Shown here in pieces: positions 45,394 to 53,971 of a stretch of 64,000 nt of DNA. Positions within the stretch are counted from its first letter, which is position 1. Each line of letters begins with the position of its first letter. The notes under the pieces are model-generated. The model was not told the DNA's origin and did no database searches. It saw only the letters and a program-made list of their open reading frames with translations. The DNA comes from CAVXZE01 sp963766175. Its GTDB lineage: Bacteria; Myxococcota_A; UBA9160; UBA6930. The DNA is taken from positions 1-64,000 of the forward strand of contig CAVXZE010000031.1 in the NCBI GenBank assembly GCA_963766175.1, read 5' to 3'. The position numbers and the translations under genes are program-made.

Positions 45394-46524
45394 ATGCAGG
45401 CTAGCTTCTCGCCGCCCGTCACCCGTGTCGAGGAGGAGCCCTTGCGGAGCGTCGAGGACACCCGCCCCAGGTCCGGCCTCTCGGTGCCCGTGATTACGGT
45501 GCTGGACGAGTCTGGAGCGCTCGTCGAAGAGGGCCAGCGAGCGGTGGTTCGCCACGTGATCCAGGATGGCTACGGTGCCGACGTGGTTTTCTCAGCCGGG
45601 ACCACCGGCGAGTGGGATCGGGTCGAGCCGGCGGTCCAGAGGCGCGTCATCCAGCTCTGTGCCGAGGAGGTGGCCAAGGCCAACGCGGCGCTGACCCCGG
45701 AGCTGGGACGGGAGGTGGAGGCCTGGGCGGGGGTCACCGCGCGCACCCCCGAGGACACCCTCGAGAATCTCGACTTCGCCATCTCCGCCGGCGTGCAGGC
45801 CGCCGTCCTGGCGCCCCTTTCCATCCGTGGCCTGAAGGATCCCGTGCGCTTCGTCGCTCGGGACGTGGCAGACCTGCTGGATGCGCGCCCGCGCCGGATT
45901 CCCATCTACCTGTACGACAATGCCGACATCGCCGTGGATCCGAAGATCCCACACATCCGCACCCGGCAGGTGAAGGCCCTCTCCCGTCTCGATTTCGTGC
46001 GCGGCATCAAGGTGAGCGCATCGCGCAAGGTGCTCGGGAACTACACCAGGGCGGCGGCCAGCTTCCGGGAGCGAGGGGAGTTCGGCATCTACGTGGGCAA
46101 CGCGATGCTGATCTTCGAGATCTTCCGGCCCCGCCCGGGCTGGCGAGGCGTGATCTCCGAGCACTGGCAGCGCCGCCGGCTGCGCGGCGGACTTCCCATT
46201 GGTGTGGTCGCCGGTCCCGCCAACGCGCTCCCGCGCGAGTGGGCCCGAGCCTGGCAGCTGTGCCGTGCCGGTGACGCGGAGCGGATGGATCGCGTCCAGC
46301 AGGTGCTCGAGGCGTTCTCGGTCGGGACCCACGCCGCGGGCGGCAAGCGAACCATCGCGTGTCTGAAGCGTGCGCTCCTTCGGCTCGGCGTGATCGCGAG
46401 CGATGCGGTGGCGGACGGTACCCCCGCCCTCGCCCGTCCCGATGCAGAGCGCTTCGACGAGGTCTTCGAGGAGGTGCGAGGAATGGCGAGCCGGCTGCTG
46501 GTTCCTACCTGGGTCACACGGTGA
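45394..46524 (+). CDS. DapA/NanA-superfamily aldolase
   Basis: 376 residues, longer than the usual 290-310. The class I aldolase barrel runs from about 30: LSVPVITVLDESGALVEEGQ, YGADVVFSAGTTGEWDR (substrate loop GTTGE), IPIYLYDNADI, and the Schiff-base Lys in FVRGIKVSASR (about 205-215). A 25-residue N-terminal extension precedes it; the start is uncertain and could be further in. Acts on a 2-keto acid or sugar acid. The stop overlaps the GTG of the next gene, so the aldolase and the kinase-SIS fusion work in one pathway. Confidence 0.75.
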   Translation: MQASFSPPVTRVEEEPLRSVEDTRPRSGLSVPVITVLDESGALVEEGQRAVVRHVIQDGYGADVVFSAGTTGEWDRVEPAVQRRVIQLCAEEVAKANAALTPELGREVEAWAGVTARTPEDTLENLDFAISAGVQAAVLAPLSIRGLKDPVRFVARDVADLLDARPRRIPIYLYDNADIAVDPKIPHIRTRQVKALSRLDFVRGIKVSASRKVLGNYTRAAASFRERGEFGIYVGNAMLIFEIFRPRPGWRGVISEHWQRRRLRGGLPIGVVAGPANALPREWARAWQLCRAGDAERMDRVQQVLEAFSVGTHAAGGKRTIACLKRALLRLGVIASDAVADGTPALARPDAERFDEVFEEVRGMASRLLVPTWVTR

Positions 46525-48134
46525 GCGGAGATCGCGACAGGGACGTCGCCGGAATCGGCAGCATGGTCGTGGACCGGCTGCACCGCATCCCCCGGGTTCT
46601 GGGCGCGGAGGAGAAGGGAATTCTGCGGCCGATGCCGGACGGCAAGCCCCAGCAGACCTTCGTCGGTGGCGTGGTCTTGAATCACCTGGGGTGGGCGGCT
46701 GCTCTCGGCCTGCGCACGGGGGTGTTCGGCAAGCAGGCCGAAGACGAGGATGGTCGCTTCCTGCGCGCGGCCATGGACCAGCTGGGCATCGAGCGGGATC
46801 TGGTTCTCGACGGCTCGGCCAGCTCCTTCGCCCATATCTTCGTGGACGACGAGGGGGGTCGGGCGATCTACATGGCTCCCGGTGCGACTTCCGAGACCAC
46901 CTCGGAGCAGATTCGCACCCGCCATACCGAATTCATCACCGGATCCCACCGGGTGTCGACGGAGGTGTCCCAGCTCCCGTTGGCTGCGGTCCTCGAGGTG
47001 CTGCGGATTGCCGAGGAAGCCGGAGTTCCCAGCGTCGTCGATCTCGACGTGCCTCCCTCGGATGCGGTTCCGGGCCTCGGCGACCAGGAGACCCTGGATG
47101 CCGTGTTGCGCCGAGCCACCCTTCTAAAGCCGGCGAAAGCTGCGGCGCGGGAGCTGCTTCCCGAGCCGGGCGGGGACGCCCTGGCCATCGCGGAGGGCAT
47201 GCGCGCGCGCTACGGCAACCAGGCCGTCCTGGTGACGGACGGCGAGGCCGGCTGCGCCATCGCGGCGGAAGGAGTCGCCCTCCGCGTCCCCGCCTTTCCA
47301 GCCAAGGAAGTGATCGATACCACCGGCGCTGGCGACGCCTTCCTGGGCGGCCTGCTGGCGGCTCTCGAGCTGGGCCTCGATTGGGCGGACGCTGGCAAGC
47401 TCGCCAACGCCTGCGGGACGGCCTGTGTCGAGAAGCTCGGGGCCTTTCCCGAGGATCCCCAGGCGGCTCGTGCCCGGGTCCTCGAGCTCTACGACGGCGC
47501 GCCGATCTCCCTGGCGCCGCTCCCCGCGAAGCCGGTGGCCCTGGCCGAGAGCGAGGCGATCGCCGCGTACGATGTGGCCCTCGCGGAGCTCTCTGCGCTT
47601 CGCGGGCGGATCGACCCGGCCGCCTTCGACGAGGCGGTCGCGCTGATCCGCGCTGCGGAGGCGGAAGGCGGCCGGGTTCACGTGACCGGTGTCGGCAAGC
47701 CCGAGCACGTGGCCCACTACGCGGCTTCGCTGCTCTCCTCGACGGGAACTCCGGCCACCTTTCTTCACGGCACCGAGGCCATCCACGGGAGCGTCGGCCA
47801 GCTGGTCTCCGGCGACGTGCTCATCGCCATCAGCAACAGCGGAGAGACCGAAGAGCTTCACCGGGCTGTGGAGGCCGCGCGCGGACTCGGGGCAAAGCTG
47901 ATCGCGGTGACCGGTGCGCCTCGATCCCGTCTGGCCCAGAGCGCAGACGTCGTTCTGGATGCGGGCGTGGCGCAGGAGGGAGGGGGCTTGGGATTCGCGC
48001 CCCGCGCCAGCGTGGCGGCCGAGATCCTGGTGGTGGCGGCCCTCTCGGCGGCCCTCGAGTCGGAACACGGCCTCACCCGCGCCGACTACAACGCGCGTCA
48101 TCCCGCCGGAAAGCTCGGCGAGGCGAGTCGGTGA
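46521..48134 (+). CDS. PfkB-family sugar kinase fused to a SIS domain
   Basis: 537 residues. Residues 1-330 are a ribokinase/PfkB sugar kinase: GSMVVDRLHRIPR, GGVVLNHLGWAAALGL, and the C-terminal signature VIDTTGAGDAFLGGLLAALE with the catalytic Asp. Residues about 345-530 are a SIS phosphosugar-binding domain like that of KpsF/GutQ arabinose-5-phosphate isomerases: VHVTGVGKPEHVAHYAASLL, GDVLIAISNSGETEELHRAV, then ARHPAGKLGE. The CBS pair usual in KpsF is missing. The start is GTG at 46521, overlapping the aldolase stop. It may phosphorylate and then isomerise a sugar. Confidence 0.8.
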   Translation: MSGDRDRDVAGIGSMVVDRLHRIPRVLGAEEKGILRPMPDGKPQQTFVGGVVLNHLGWAAALGLRTGVFGKQAEDEDGRFLRAAMDQLGIERDLVLDGSASSFAHIFVDDEGGRAIYMAPGATSETTSEQIRTRHTEFITGSHRVSTEVSQLPLAAVLEVLRIAEEAGVPSVVDLDVPPSDAVPGLGDQETLDAVLRRATLLKPAKAAARELLPEPGGDALAIAEGMRARYGNQAVLVTDGEAGCAIAAEGVALRVPAFPAKEVIDTTGAGDAFLGGLLAALELGLDWADAGKLANACGTACVEKLGAFPEDPQAARARVLELYDGAPISLAPLPAKPVALAESEAIAAYDVALAELSALRGRIDPAAFDEAVALIRAAEAEGGRVHVTGVGKPEHVAHYAASLLSSTGTPATFLHGTEAIHGSVGQLVSGDVLIAISNSGETEELHRAVEAARGLGAKLIAVTGAPRSRLAQSADVVLDAGVAQEGGGLGFAPRASVAAEILVVAALSAALESEHGLTRADYNARHPAGKLGEASR

Positions 48135-48144
48135 AAGAGCCGGG

Positions 48145-48603
48145 CTAGCTCTCCTCGGAGTCGGGCAGCTTGACGGTGAGGACCGGGCAGGGGGCCTTCT
48201 GCACCACGCGCTCCGCGATGCTGCCGAGCAGCAGGTGCTTGATGCCGGAGAGGCCGCGCGTGCCGATGACGATGAGGTCGACGTTCTGGCGCGCCGCTTC
48301 CTCCTCGATCACCGTCGCGGGATAGCCCTCGCGAACCACTGTCTCCACCTCGATGCCCTTCCGGGAGATCTCCTCGGAGTACTTGGCGAGCTGCTGCTCG
48401 GCCTCCAGCTTGACGTTGGCCCAGAATTCCTGGGGCAGGTATGCCCCCTCGAGCTGTTGGAACTCGACGGGAAGATGGTAGGCGTGGAGCAGGATCAACC
48501 TGCTTCCATGCTCCTCTGCCAGATGGGTGCCCCACTCGAGGATGGGCTTCGCGTGCTCCGAGAAGTCCACAGCCACCAGGATTTGGCGTACTTCGATCGT
48601 CAT
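48145..48603 (-). CDS. Universal stress protein (UspA family)
   Basis: 152 residues. One Usp domain: ILVAVDFSEHAKPILEWGTH, with the ATP-binding pattern GTRGLSGIKHLLLGSIAERV (G-2x-G-9x-G-S) at about 115-134, followed by APCPVLTVK. ATP-binding type, cytoplasmic. Convergent with the kinase-SIS gene (stops 10 bases apart). Confidence 0.9.
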   Translation of the reverse strand: MTIEVRQILVAVDFSEHAKPILEWGTHLAEEHGSRLILLHAYHLPVEFQQLEGAYLPQEFWANVKLEAEQQLAKYSEEISRKGIEVETVVREGYPATVIEEEAARQNVDLIVIGTRGLSGIKHLLLGSIAERVVQKAPCPVLTVKLPDSEES

Positions 48604-48628
48604 ACCGAGAGCCTGCCACTGAACCAGG

Positions 48629-48657
48629 TTGACTGTCCAGGGGCCTGGCCCTACCGT
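48629..48657 (+). promoter_or_regulatory. Sigma-70-type promoter of the tRNA gene
   Basis: TTGACT (48629-48634), 17-bp spacer, TACCGT (48652-48657). The mature tRNA begins 12 bases after the -10 box. Confidence 0.55.
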
Positions 48658-48668
48658 TTTGCGTCTCC

Positions 48669-48744
48669 GGGGCCGTAGCTCAATTGGGAGAGCGCCGCGT
48701 TCGCAACGCGGAGGTTGGCGGTTCGATCCCGCTCGGCTCCACCA
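48669..48744 (+). tRNA. tRNA-Ala (anticodon CGC), CCA encoded
   Basis: 76 bases. Acceptor arms GGGGCCG and CGGCTCC pair fully (one G-U), D arm GCTC with GAGC, anticodon stem CCGCG with CGCGG around the loop TTCGCAA, which places CGC at positions 34-36, and T arm GGCGG with CCGCT around TTCGATC. The terminal ACCA is in the DNA. Decodes GCG, a frequent codon in GC-rich genes. Confidence 0.95.
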
Positions 48745-48840
48745 GCTTTCCCGCGCGGCGAAGCTCCAGCACCGACGGCCGCTCTTTAGGGGCCGGAACG
48801 TCGCCAGTCGCGAACTCCCAAGTCGAGCCTGATCGTGAGG

Positions 48841-48861
48841 AAAAACACCCGCATGGGGTGT
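48841..48861 (-). terminator. Possible minus-strand intrinsic terminator
   Basis: ACACCC and GGGTGT (48845-48850, 48856-48861) form a 6-bp stem with loop gcatg; on the minus strand TTTTT follows. No minus-strand gene is found upstream. The rest of 48745-49008 shows no gene I can support. Confidence 0.35.
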
Positions 48862-49008
48862 CTCTTGCGCGTGGCCGATCGCAGCGCAGCAGCGGCCAGC
48901 TGGGGATGGGTGTGGGCTCGGGCCCCGGCTCGGGATAAATTGACCGGGCGGGGCGTGTGAGGAGGAATCGAGTCAGGGCGGTGTTCTCCGAGGTGATGAT
49001 CTCTACCC

Positions 49009-50079
49009 GTGATGACGAGCTCGAGTAGCGCCGTGCAGGTTCCGGCTGTGATTGCGGCGGGTGATGGACGTGCTGCGAAGGACATCTGCGGCCAGAGCAA
49101 GGTCTACCTCGAGATCGGCGGTCGGCCTTTGGTTTCGTTGGTCGTGTCGATCCTGCAGCGGGTGCCAGAGATTTCCGAGATCTGGGTCGTCGGGAACGCG
49201 CCGCGTCTCGAGAAGGTCCTCACCGATCCCTCGCTTTGCGCCGAGCTGCGCGTGCCCGTCACCATCGTCCCGCAGTTCCGGAATCTCTACGAGAATTGCT
49301 GGCAGACCTATCGGCGCCTGCTGCCGGCGGCAGGCCCCGAGGGACGGGATCCCAGCCCCGAAGAGGCCGAGCGCCCGGTCCTGTTCCTCTCGGCCGACCT
49401 CCCCTTCGCCACGCCCCAGGAGATCTCCGAGTTCACCCGGCGCGGTGCAGCGCTCGACTGCGACTACGCCGTCGGGCTCGTGACCGAGGCTGCCATGCGG
49501 CCCTTCTATCATACCGAGGACGGCGCGCCGGGAATCGAGATGGCCTACTTCAATCTGCGCGAGGGCCGCTTTCGTCAGAGCAATCTCCACCTGGTCAAGC
49601 CCGCCCTGCTGGGCCATCGGCACTATGTGGAGGAGATGTACGAGCACCGCTACCAGAAGCAGATCGGGAACATCATCTCCCTGGCCTGGCGGATCTTCTG
49701 GAGCAAAGGCGGAGGTCCGCGACTGGTCTACTACTACGCCATCATCCACGCCGCCGCGGTCGCGGACCGGCGGGGGTGGCTGCGGCTTGCCGACTGGCTG
49801 CGTCGCTGGATAGACCTCCCCAAGGTCGAAAGGGCATTGGGGGGCCTGCTTCGAACGCGCTTCCGCTTCGTTACCACAGAGGTCGGCGGCTGTGCCGTCG
49901 ATATCGACAACGAAGAGGATTACGAGACCGCCAAGCTGCGTTTCCAGGAGTGGCGTAGACACCAGGAGGAGACCGCAGAGCGCCTCCACGGTCCGCTCCC
50001 CCTGGCCGCGGAAGCCTCCGACGGGAACAAGCCAGAGATTCGCGTCCTTCCGGGGCAGGCTCGCGAACCGCTTCCCTGA
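49009..50079 (+). CDS. MobA-like nucleotidyltransferase
   Basis: 356 residues beginning GTG-ATG (either may be used; the ATG is at 49012). N-terminal NTP-transferase fold: PAVIAAGDGRAAKDICGQSK replaces the usual LAGGxGxRM loop, then VYLEIGGRPLVSLVVS, LFLSADLPFATPQEI with metal-binding Asp, and DIDNEEDYETAK, the typical C-terminal motif of this family. Transfers a nucleotide to a sugar, polyol or cofactor phosphate. Length above 300 is more than MobA (about 200); residues 200-310 are helical. The acceptor is not known. Confidence 0.7.
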   Translation: MMTSSSSAVQVPAVIAAGDGRAAKDICGQSKVYLEIGGRPLVSLVVSILQRVPEISEIWVVGNAPRLEKVLTDPSLCAELRVPVTIVPQFRNLYENCWQTYRRLLPAAGPEGRDPSPEEAERPVLFLSADLPFATPQEISEFTRRGAALDCDYAVGLVTEAAMRPFYHTEDGAPGIEMAYFNLREGRFRQSNLHLVKPALLGHRHYVEEMYEHRYQKQIGNIISLAWRIFWSKGGGPRLVYYYAIIHAAAVADRRGWLRLADWLRRWIDLPKVERALGGLLRTRFRFVTTEVGGCAVDIDNEEDYETAKLRFQEWRRHQEETAERLHGPLPLAAEASDGNKPEIRVLPGQAREPLP

Positions 50080-50094
50080 GAAAAGCAGGCTGGC

Positions 50095-50562
50095 TCAGGG
50101 GAAGGGGCTAGCGCCTTCCGGGGCTTCCGCGCCGTGGATCGATGCCGCTGCCGAAAAGCTCGGGACGATTTCGAGCTTCTCCATCTTCGTGTAGAGCGTC
50201 CGGCGCCCGATGCCCAGGAGCCGGGCCGCGGCGGTGCGATTGCCCCGGCACTCGCGCAGTGCGTGGCTGATGCGCCAGGCCTCGGCCAGATTCATCCAGT
50301 CCCGGAGCTTCGGGGCCGATCCCCCGCTTCGCGTGGCTGCCTGGCGCAGGAAGCCGTCGAAGAGCAGGTCCAGCGACGGCTCGCAGGTGACGGGAACCGT
50401 TCGTTCTCTCGAATCGATGGGCATGGGCGGCGAACTTTGCAGAAGACGTGCCAGTTCCGGAATCGAGCCGGGAGGAGTCTGGCGGCTGAGCGGGCAGTGC
50501 TCGAAGAACGCCTGCCCAATCCCTGGGCAGGCGGCGCCCTGGATCTGAGCAGGAATCCGCAC
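50095..50562 (-). CDS. Fis-type helix-turn-helix protein
   Basis: 155 residues as the longest reading (GTG start); ATG at 50424 gives 109 residues, and neither start has a good ribosome site. The C-terminal part carries the HTH_8 domain of the Fis/NtrC family: EAWRISHALRECRGNRTAAA with RLLGIGRRTLYTKMEKLEI. It has neither a receiver nor an AAA+ domain. It is divergent from the sigma-54 promoter of the glnB-like gene, whose distance (49 bases from its start) makes a role in nitrogen control plausible. Confidence 0.65.
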   Translation of the reverse strand: MRIPAQIQGAACPGIGQAFFEHCPLSRQTPPGSIPELARLLQSSPPMPIDSRERTVPVTCEPSLDLLFDGFLRQAATRSGGSAPKLRDWMNLAEAWRISHALRECRGNRTAAARLLGIGRRTLYTKMEKLEIVPSFSAAASIHGAEAPEGASPFP

Positions 50563-50610
50563 AGATCGGGCTGGAACCGCCTATCTGGGCGTCCTCGAGC
50601 CCGGCTGGCG

Positions 50611-50627
50611 TTGGCACGTCCATTGCT
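50611..50627 (+). promoter_or_regulatory. Sigma-54 promoter for the P-II gene and glnA
   Basis: TTGGCACG, 4 bases, TTGCT: full agreement with the -24/-12 consensus YTGGCACG-N4-TTGCW. Predicted start near 50638, about 80 bases before the P-II ATG. Sigma-54 control of glnB/glnA by NtrC is well known; an NtrC gene is not in the window. Confidence 0.8.
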
Positions 50628-50718
50628 TTGAGCTGCAGGACCGGATCGTGGCAGGGCCTCCACCCTGCTTGCCGCGGGAATGCAGCGATCCAAGAGAAAA
50701 ATACGGAAGGGATCTGCC

Positions 50719-51057
50719 ATGCGTAAGGTCGAGGCCATCATCAAGCCGTTCAAGCTGGATGAGGTCAAAGAGGCGCTCAGCGAGATCGGGATCCACGGGA
50801 TGACGGTGACCGAGGTGAAGGGCTTCGGGCGCCAGAAGGGACACACCGAACTCTACCGGGGTGCCGAGTACGTGGTCGACTTCCTTCCCAAGATCAAGAT
50901 CGAGATCACCGTGAGCGAGGAGATGGTGGAGAAGGTGGTCGAAGTGATCGTCGCGGCGGCCAACACCGGGCGGATTGGCGACGGAAAGATCTTCGTCCTC
51001 CCGCTGGACGAAGCCGTGCGCATCCGCACCGGCGAACGCGGTCCGGACGCGGTATGA
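50719..51057 (+). CDS. glnB: P-II nitrogen regulatory protein
   Basis: 112 residues, the normal P-II length. Begins MRKVEAIIKPFKLDEV at the ATG at 50719 (GGAAGGGAT upstream); an upstream in-frame ATG at 50680 adds 13 unrelated residues. The T-loop KGHTELYRGAEYVVDFLPK carries Tyr51, the uridylylation site; the C-terminal signature GRIGDGKIFVLPLDEAVRIR is standard. Senses 2-oxoglutarate and ATP/ADP and controls glutamine synthetase, whose gene follows 43 bases later. GlnB and GlnK cannot be told apart from sequence alone; the glnA linkage favours GlnB. Confidence 0.95.
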   Translation: MRKVEAIIKPFKLDEVKEALSEIGIHGMTVTEVKGFGRQKGHTELYRGAEYVVDFLPKIKIEITVSEEMVEKVVEVIVAAANTGRIGDGKIFVLPLDEAVRIRTGERGPDAV

Positions 51058-51100
51058 GAACGCGACCTGGCCGCCATCCGATACACAGAGGAAGAAGCCG

Positions 51101-52516
51101 ATGAATGGAAAAGAAGTACTCGAGTACGCAAAGAAGAACAACGTCGTGATGGTGGACCTCCGGTTCACCGACTGGCCCGGTACCTGGCAGCACTGTTCCT
51201 TCCCGATCAACGAGATCGCCGAGGAGCACTTCGAGGATGGCCTCGGCTTCGACGGCTCGTCGATCCGCGGATGGCAGTCGATCCACGAGAGCGACATGCT
51301 GATGGTTCCGGATTCCACGACCGCCTTCATCGATCCCTTCTACAAGCATCCGACCCTGGTGCTGCTCAGCAACATCATCGATCCGATCACCAAGGAGCCC
51401 TACTCGCGCGATCCGCGCTTCATCGCACGGAAGGCCGAGAACTACCTGATGCAGTCGGGGATCGGTGACACCGCCTACTTCGGACCCGAGGCCGAGTTCT
51501 TCATCTTCAACGACGCGCGCTTCAGCACCGGCACCAACCACGGCTTCTACGAGGTCGATTCGGTCGAGGGCTCCTGGAACTCGGGCCGCGACGAGGACGG
51601 GGCCAACCTGGCCTACAAGCCCCGCACCGGAGGGGGTTACTTTCCGGTGCCGCCCACCGACTCTCTGCAGGACGTCCGCACCGAGATGTGTCTGGTGATG
51701 CAGAAGCTCGGCATCACCATAGAGGCGCATCACCACGAGGTGGCGACGGGGGGACAGGCCGAGATCGACATGAAGTTCGAGACGCTCGTCCGGATGGCCG
51801 ACCAGCTCCTCAAGTACAAGTACGTCGTGACGCAGGTGGCGCGCCAGCACGGCCTGACGGCGACCTTCATGCCCAAGCCGCTCTTCGAGGACAACGGCTC
51901 GGGCATGCACACCCACCAGTCGATCTGGAAGGACGGAAGGCCACTGATGGCCGGCGACGGCTACGCGGGCTTCTCCGAGCTGGGCCTCTACTACATCGGC
52001 GGCATCCTCGAGCATTCGAAGGCTCTGGCCGCGTTCACGAACCCGACCACGAACTCCTATAAGCGGCTGGTGCCACACTTCGAGGCGCCGGTGAACCTGG
52101 CGTACTCGAGCCGAAACCGCTCGGCGGCCTGCCGCATACCGATGTACTCGCCGAGCCCGAAGGCCAAGCGGGTGGAGGTCCGCTACCCGGACCCGTCCTG
52201 CAACCCCTACCTCGCCTTCTCGGCGATGCTGATGGCGGGGATCGACGGGATCGAGAACAAGATCGACCCCGGCGAGCCGCTGGACAAGAACATCTACGCT
52301 CTCACGCCGGAAGAGGCGGCCGGTGTTCCGACCTTGCCGGGCAGTCTGGACGAAGCGCTCGCAGCGCTCCACCTGGACCACGACTTCCTCCTCAAGGGCG
52401 ACGTCTTCACCCGCGACGCCATCGAGAGGTGGATCGAATACAAGCGGGAGAACGAGGTGAATCCGATCCGGGTGCGCCCCCATCCCCACGAATTCGAGCT
52501 CTACTTCGACATCTAG
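51101..52516 (+). CDS. glnA: Glutamine synthetase type I
   Basis: 471 residues. Makes glutamine from glutamate, ammonia and ATP. Motifs: DGLGFDGSSIRGWQSIHESD (about 47-66), AYFGPEAEFFIFND with metal ligand Glu, EAHHHEVATGGQAEIDMKF, FMPKPLFEDNGSGMHTHQS (ATP-binding site), and NRSAACRIP. The tyrosine in DKNIYALTPEEA matches the adenylylation site Tyr397 of GSI-beta enzymes. Ribosome site GAGGAAGAAG. It shares the sigma-54 promoter with the P-II gene. Confidence 0.97.
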   Translation: MNGKEVLEYAKKNNVVMVDLRFTDWPGTWQHCSFPINEIAEEHFEDGLGFDGSSIRGWQSIHESDMLMVPDSTTAFIDPFYKHPTLVLLSNIIDPITKEPYSRDPRFIARKAENYLMQSGIGDTAYFGPEAEFFIFNDARFSTGTNHGFYEVDSVEGSWNSGRDEDGANLAYKPRTGGGYFPVPPTDSLQDVRTEMCLVMQKLGITIEAHHHEVATGGQAEIDMKFETLVRMADQLLKYKYVVTQVARQHGLTATFMPKPLFEDNGSGMHTHQSIWKDGRPLMAGDGYAGFSELGLYYIGGILEHSKALAAFTNPTTNSYKRLVPHFEAPVNLAYSSRNRSAACRIPMYSPSPKAKRVEVRYPDPSCNPYLAFSAMLMAGIDGIENKIDPGEPLDKNIYALTPEEAAGVPTLPGSLDEALAALHLDHDFLLKGDVFTRDAIERWIEYKRENEVNPIRVRPHPHEFELYFDI

Positions 52517-52540
52517 AGGCACCGCTCCGCGGGTCTTCGA

Positions 52541-52570
52541 GGGCCCCGCCGGTCTCGGCCGGCGGGGCCC
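52541..52570 (+). terminator. Hairpin after glnA
   Basis: Perfect 12-bp stem (52541-52552 with 52559-52570) and loop tctcgg, starting 24 bases after the glnA stop. No T tract follows. Confidence 0.6.
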
Positions 52571-52621
52571 GATTCGTTGCACGATACAGTGCACGCGGTG
52601 CGCGGAAAGAGTTAGACTCGA

Positions 52622-53971
52622 GTGCCCCCTATGGCCGGTGTCGTCTTACGCAAAGGCTCGAAGCTCGGGAAGTACCGTCTCGATCGCCGAATCGGGAGGG
52701 GTGCCTACGCGGCGGTCTGGCGAGCGCGGGACACCGTCGAGAAGCGCTACGTGGCCCTCAAGGTGGCCTTCCCGGAGCTGCTCCGGGAGTACGGCCGGGA
52801 GGCTCTCGAGCACGAGGCCCGCATCGCCAGCCGGCTCTCCCACCCCAATATCGTGGCGGTCCGGAATGCCGACTGGATCGACGGCTACTTCGTCATCGCC
52901 TCGGACCTGGCCGACAAGAACCTCACCGACTACCGGGGAGCCCGGCGCTCCGCCCGCGTGGGTCTGGGGGTGGTCCGGGATGTGGCCGCGGGCCTGGCTT
53001 ACGCCCATGCCCAGAAGGTCCTCCACCGCGACGTCAAGCCCGAGAACATCCTGATCTTTGCGGACCGTCGCGCCGCCCTCTGTGATTTCGGGGTGTCGCG
53101 GTTTGCCAAGCAGGCCAGCGCCACCTACACCGAGGCGGGAACGCTCGGCTACATGGCTCCGGAGCAGGCCTACGGCCGACCCAAGTTCACCTCGGACGTC
53201 TTCTCTCTGGGTCTGATCGCCTACCAGCTTCTGACTGGTGTTCTCCCCAGCTGGCCCTTCACCTGGCCGCCCGCGGAGTTCAGGCGCTTCCAGGAACGGG
53301 TGCCGGAGCCCCTGTGGCCGGTGCTCAAGAAGGCCGCCAGCTTCGATCCGCGGCGCCGCTACACCGACGCGGTCGCCTTTCACCGGGCCCTCGAGTCCGT
53401 CTTTCAGCGACTCGACGGGCGCCGCGCGCCGCGCCCGCGCACACCGCGCCGCCAATTGGCGCCCCGCCCCTCCCCGCTGGCGATCCAGTCCGAACTCTTC
53501 AGGCGCCGCCACGGCGGAGCGCTGGGGATGCGCTACCGCTGCTTCCGCTGTGACGGTCCCATCGCCGAGTCGATGCAGCACTGCCCCTGGTGCGGCACGG
53601 TCGACAATTCCTTCCGGCACATCAGCGCGTATCCGCTGGTCTGTCCCGAGTGCGAGCGGGGCGTTCGCCCCGAGTGGACCGCATGTCCCTGGTGCTATCC
53701 GGGCCGCCTCGCCGGCAACGGACGTCCGATCCGACCCGATGCCAAGGCCGAGCGCAACTGCAGCCGCCGCGGCTGCCCGGGGCGTCTGCAGCCCTTCATG
53801 CGCTACTGCCCGGTGTGCAAGCAGAAGCCGCGGCGGGTCTGGTCGCACCCCGAGCTCCACGACCGCTGCCCCCGCTGCCGCTGGCCCGTCTCGCGGGAGT
53901 TCTGGCGTTTTTGCGCCTGGTGCGGCCGCCGCGAGCCTGCCGCGGGCTGGTTCGTCGGCACGCCTAGGTGA
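52622..53971 (+). CDS. Ser/Thr protein kinase with C-terminal zinc-ribbon domains
   Basis: 449 residues (GTG at 52622, or ATG at 52631). Kinase domain about 15-270: IGRGAYAAVWRA P-loop, catalytic Lys in YVALKVAF, HRDVKPENILIF, LCDFGVSRF, then TLGYMAPEQAYG. After a basic linker (about 275-300) come several Cys pairs: CFRCDG, CPWCGT, CPECERG, CPWCYP, CPVCKQ, CPRCRW and CAWCGR, consistent with three to four zinc ribbons. No membrane helix or PASTA domain, so cytoplasmic. A TTAGACT box lies upstream. The stop overlaps that of the convergent PP2C gene, an apparent kinase-phosphatase pair. Confidence 0.88.
   Translation: MPPMAGVVLRKGSKLGKYRLDRRIGRGAYAAVWRARDTVEKRYVALKVAFPELLREYGREALEHEARIASRLSHPNIVAVRNADWIDGYFVIASDLADKNLTDYRGARRSARVGLGVVRDVAAGLAYAHAQKVLHRDVKPENILIFADRRAALCDFGVSRFAKQASATYTEAGTLGYMAPEQAYGRPKFTSDVFSLGLIAYQLLTGVLPSWPFTWPPAEFRRFQERVPEPLWPVLKKAASFDPRRRYTDAVAFHRALESVFQRLDGRRAPRPRTPRRQLAPRPSPLAIQSELFRRRHGGALGMRYRCFRCDGPIAESMQHCPWCGTVDNSFRHISAYPLVCPECERGVRPEWTACPWCYPGRLAGNGRPIRPDAKAERNCSRRGCPGRLQPFMRYCPVCKQKPRRVWSHPELHDRCPRCRWPVSREFWRFCAWCGRREPAAGWFVGTPR

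Noticed and set aside
48669..48832. Plus-strand frames across the tRNA
   Set aside because: They read through a complete tRNA-Ala gene and have no protein-like composition.
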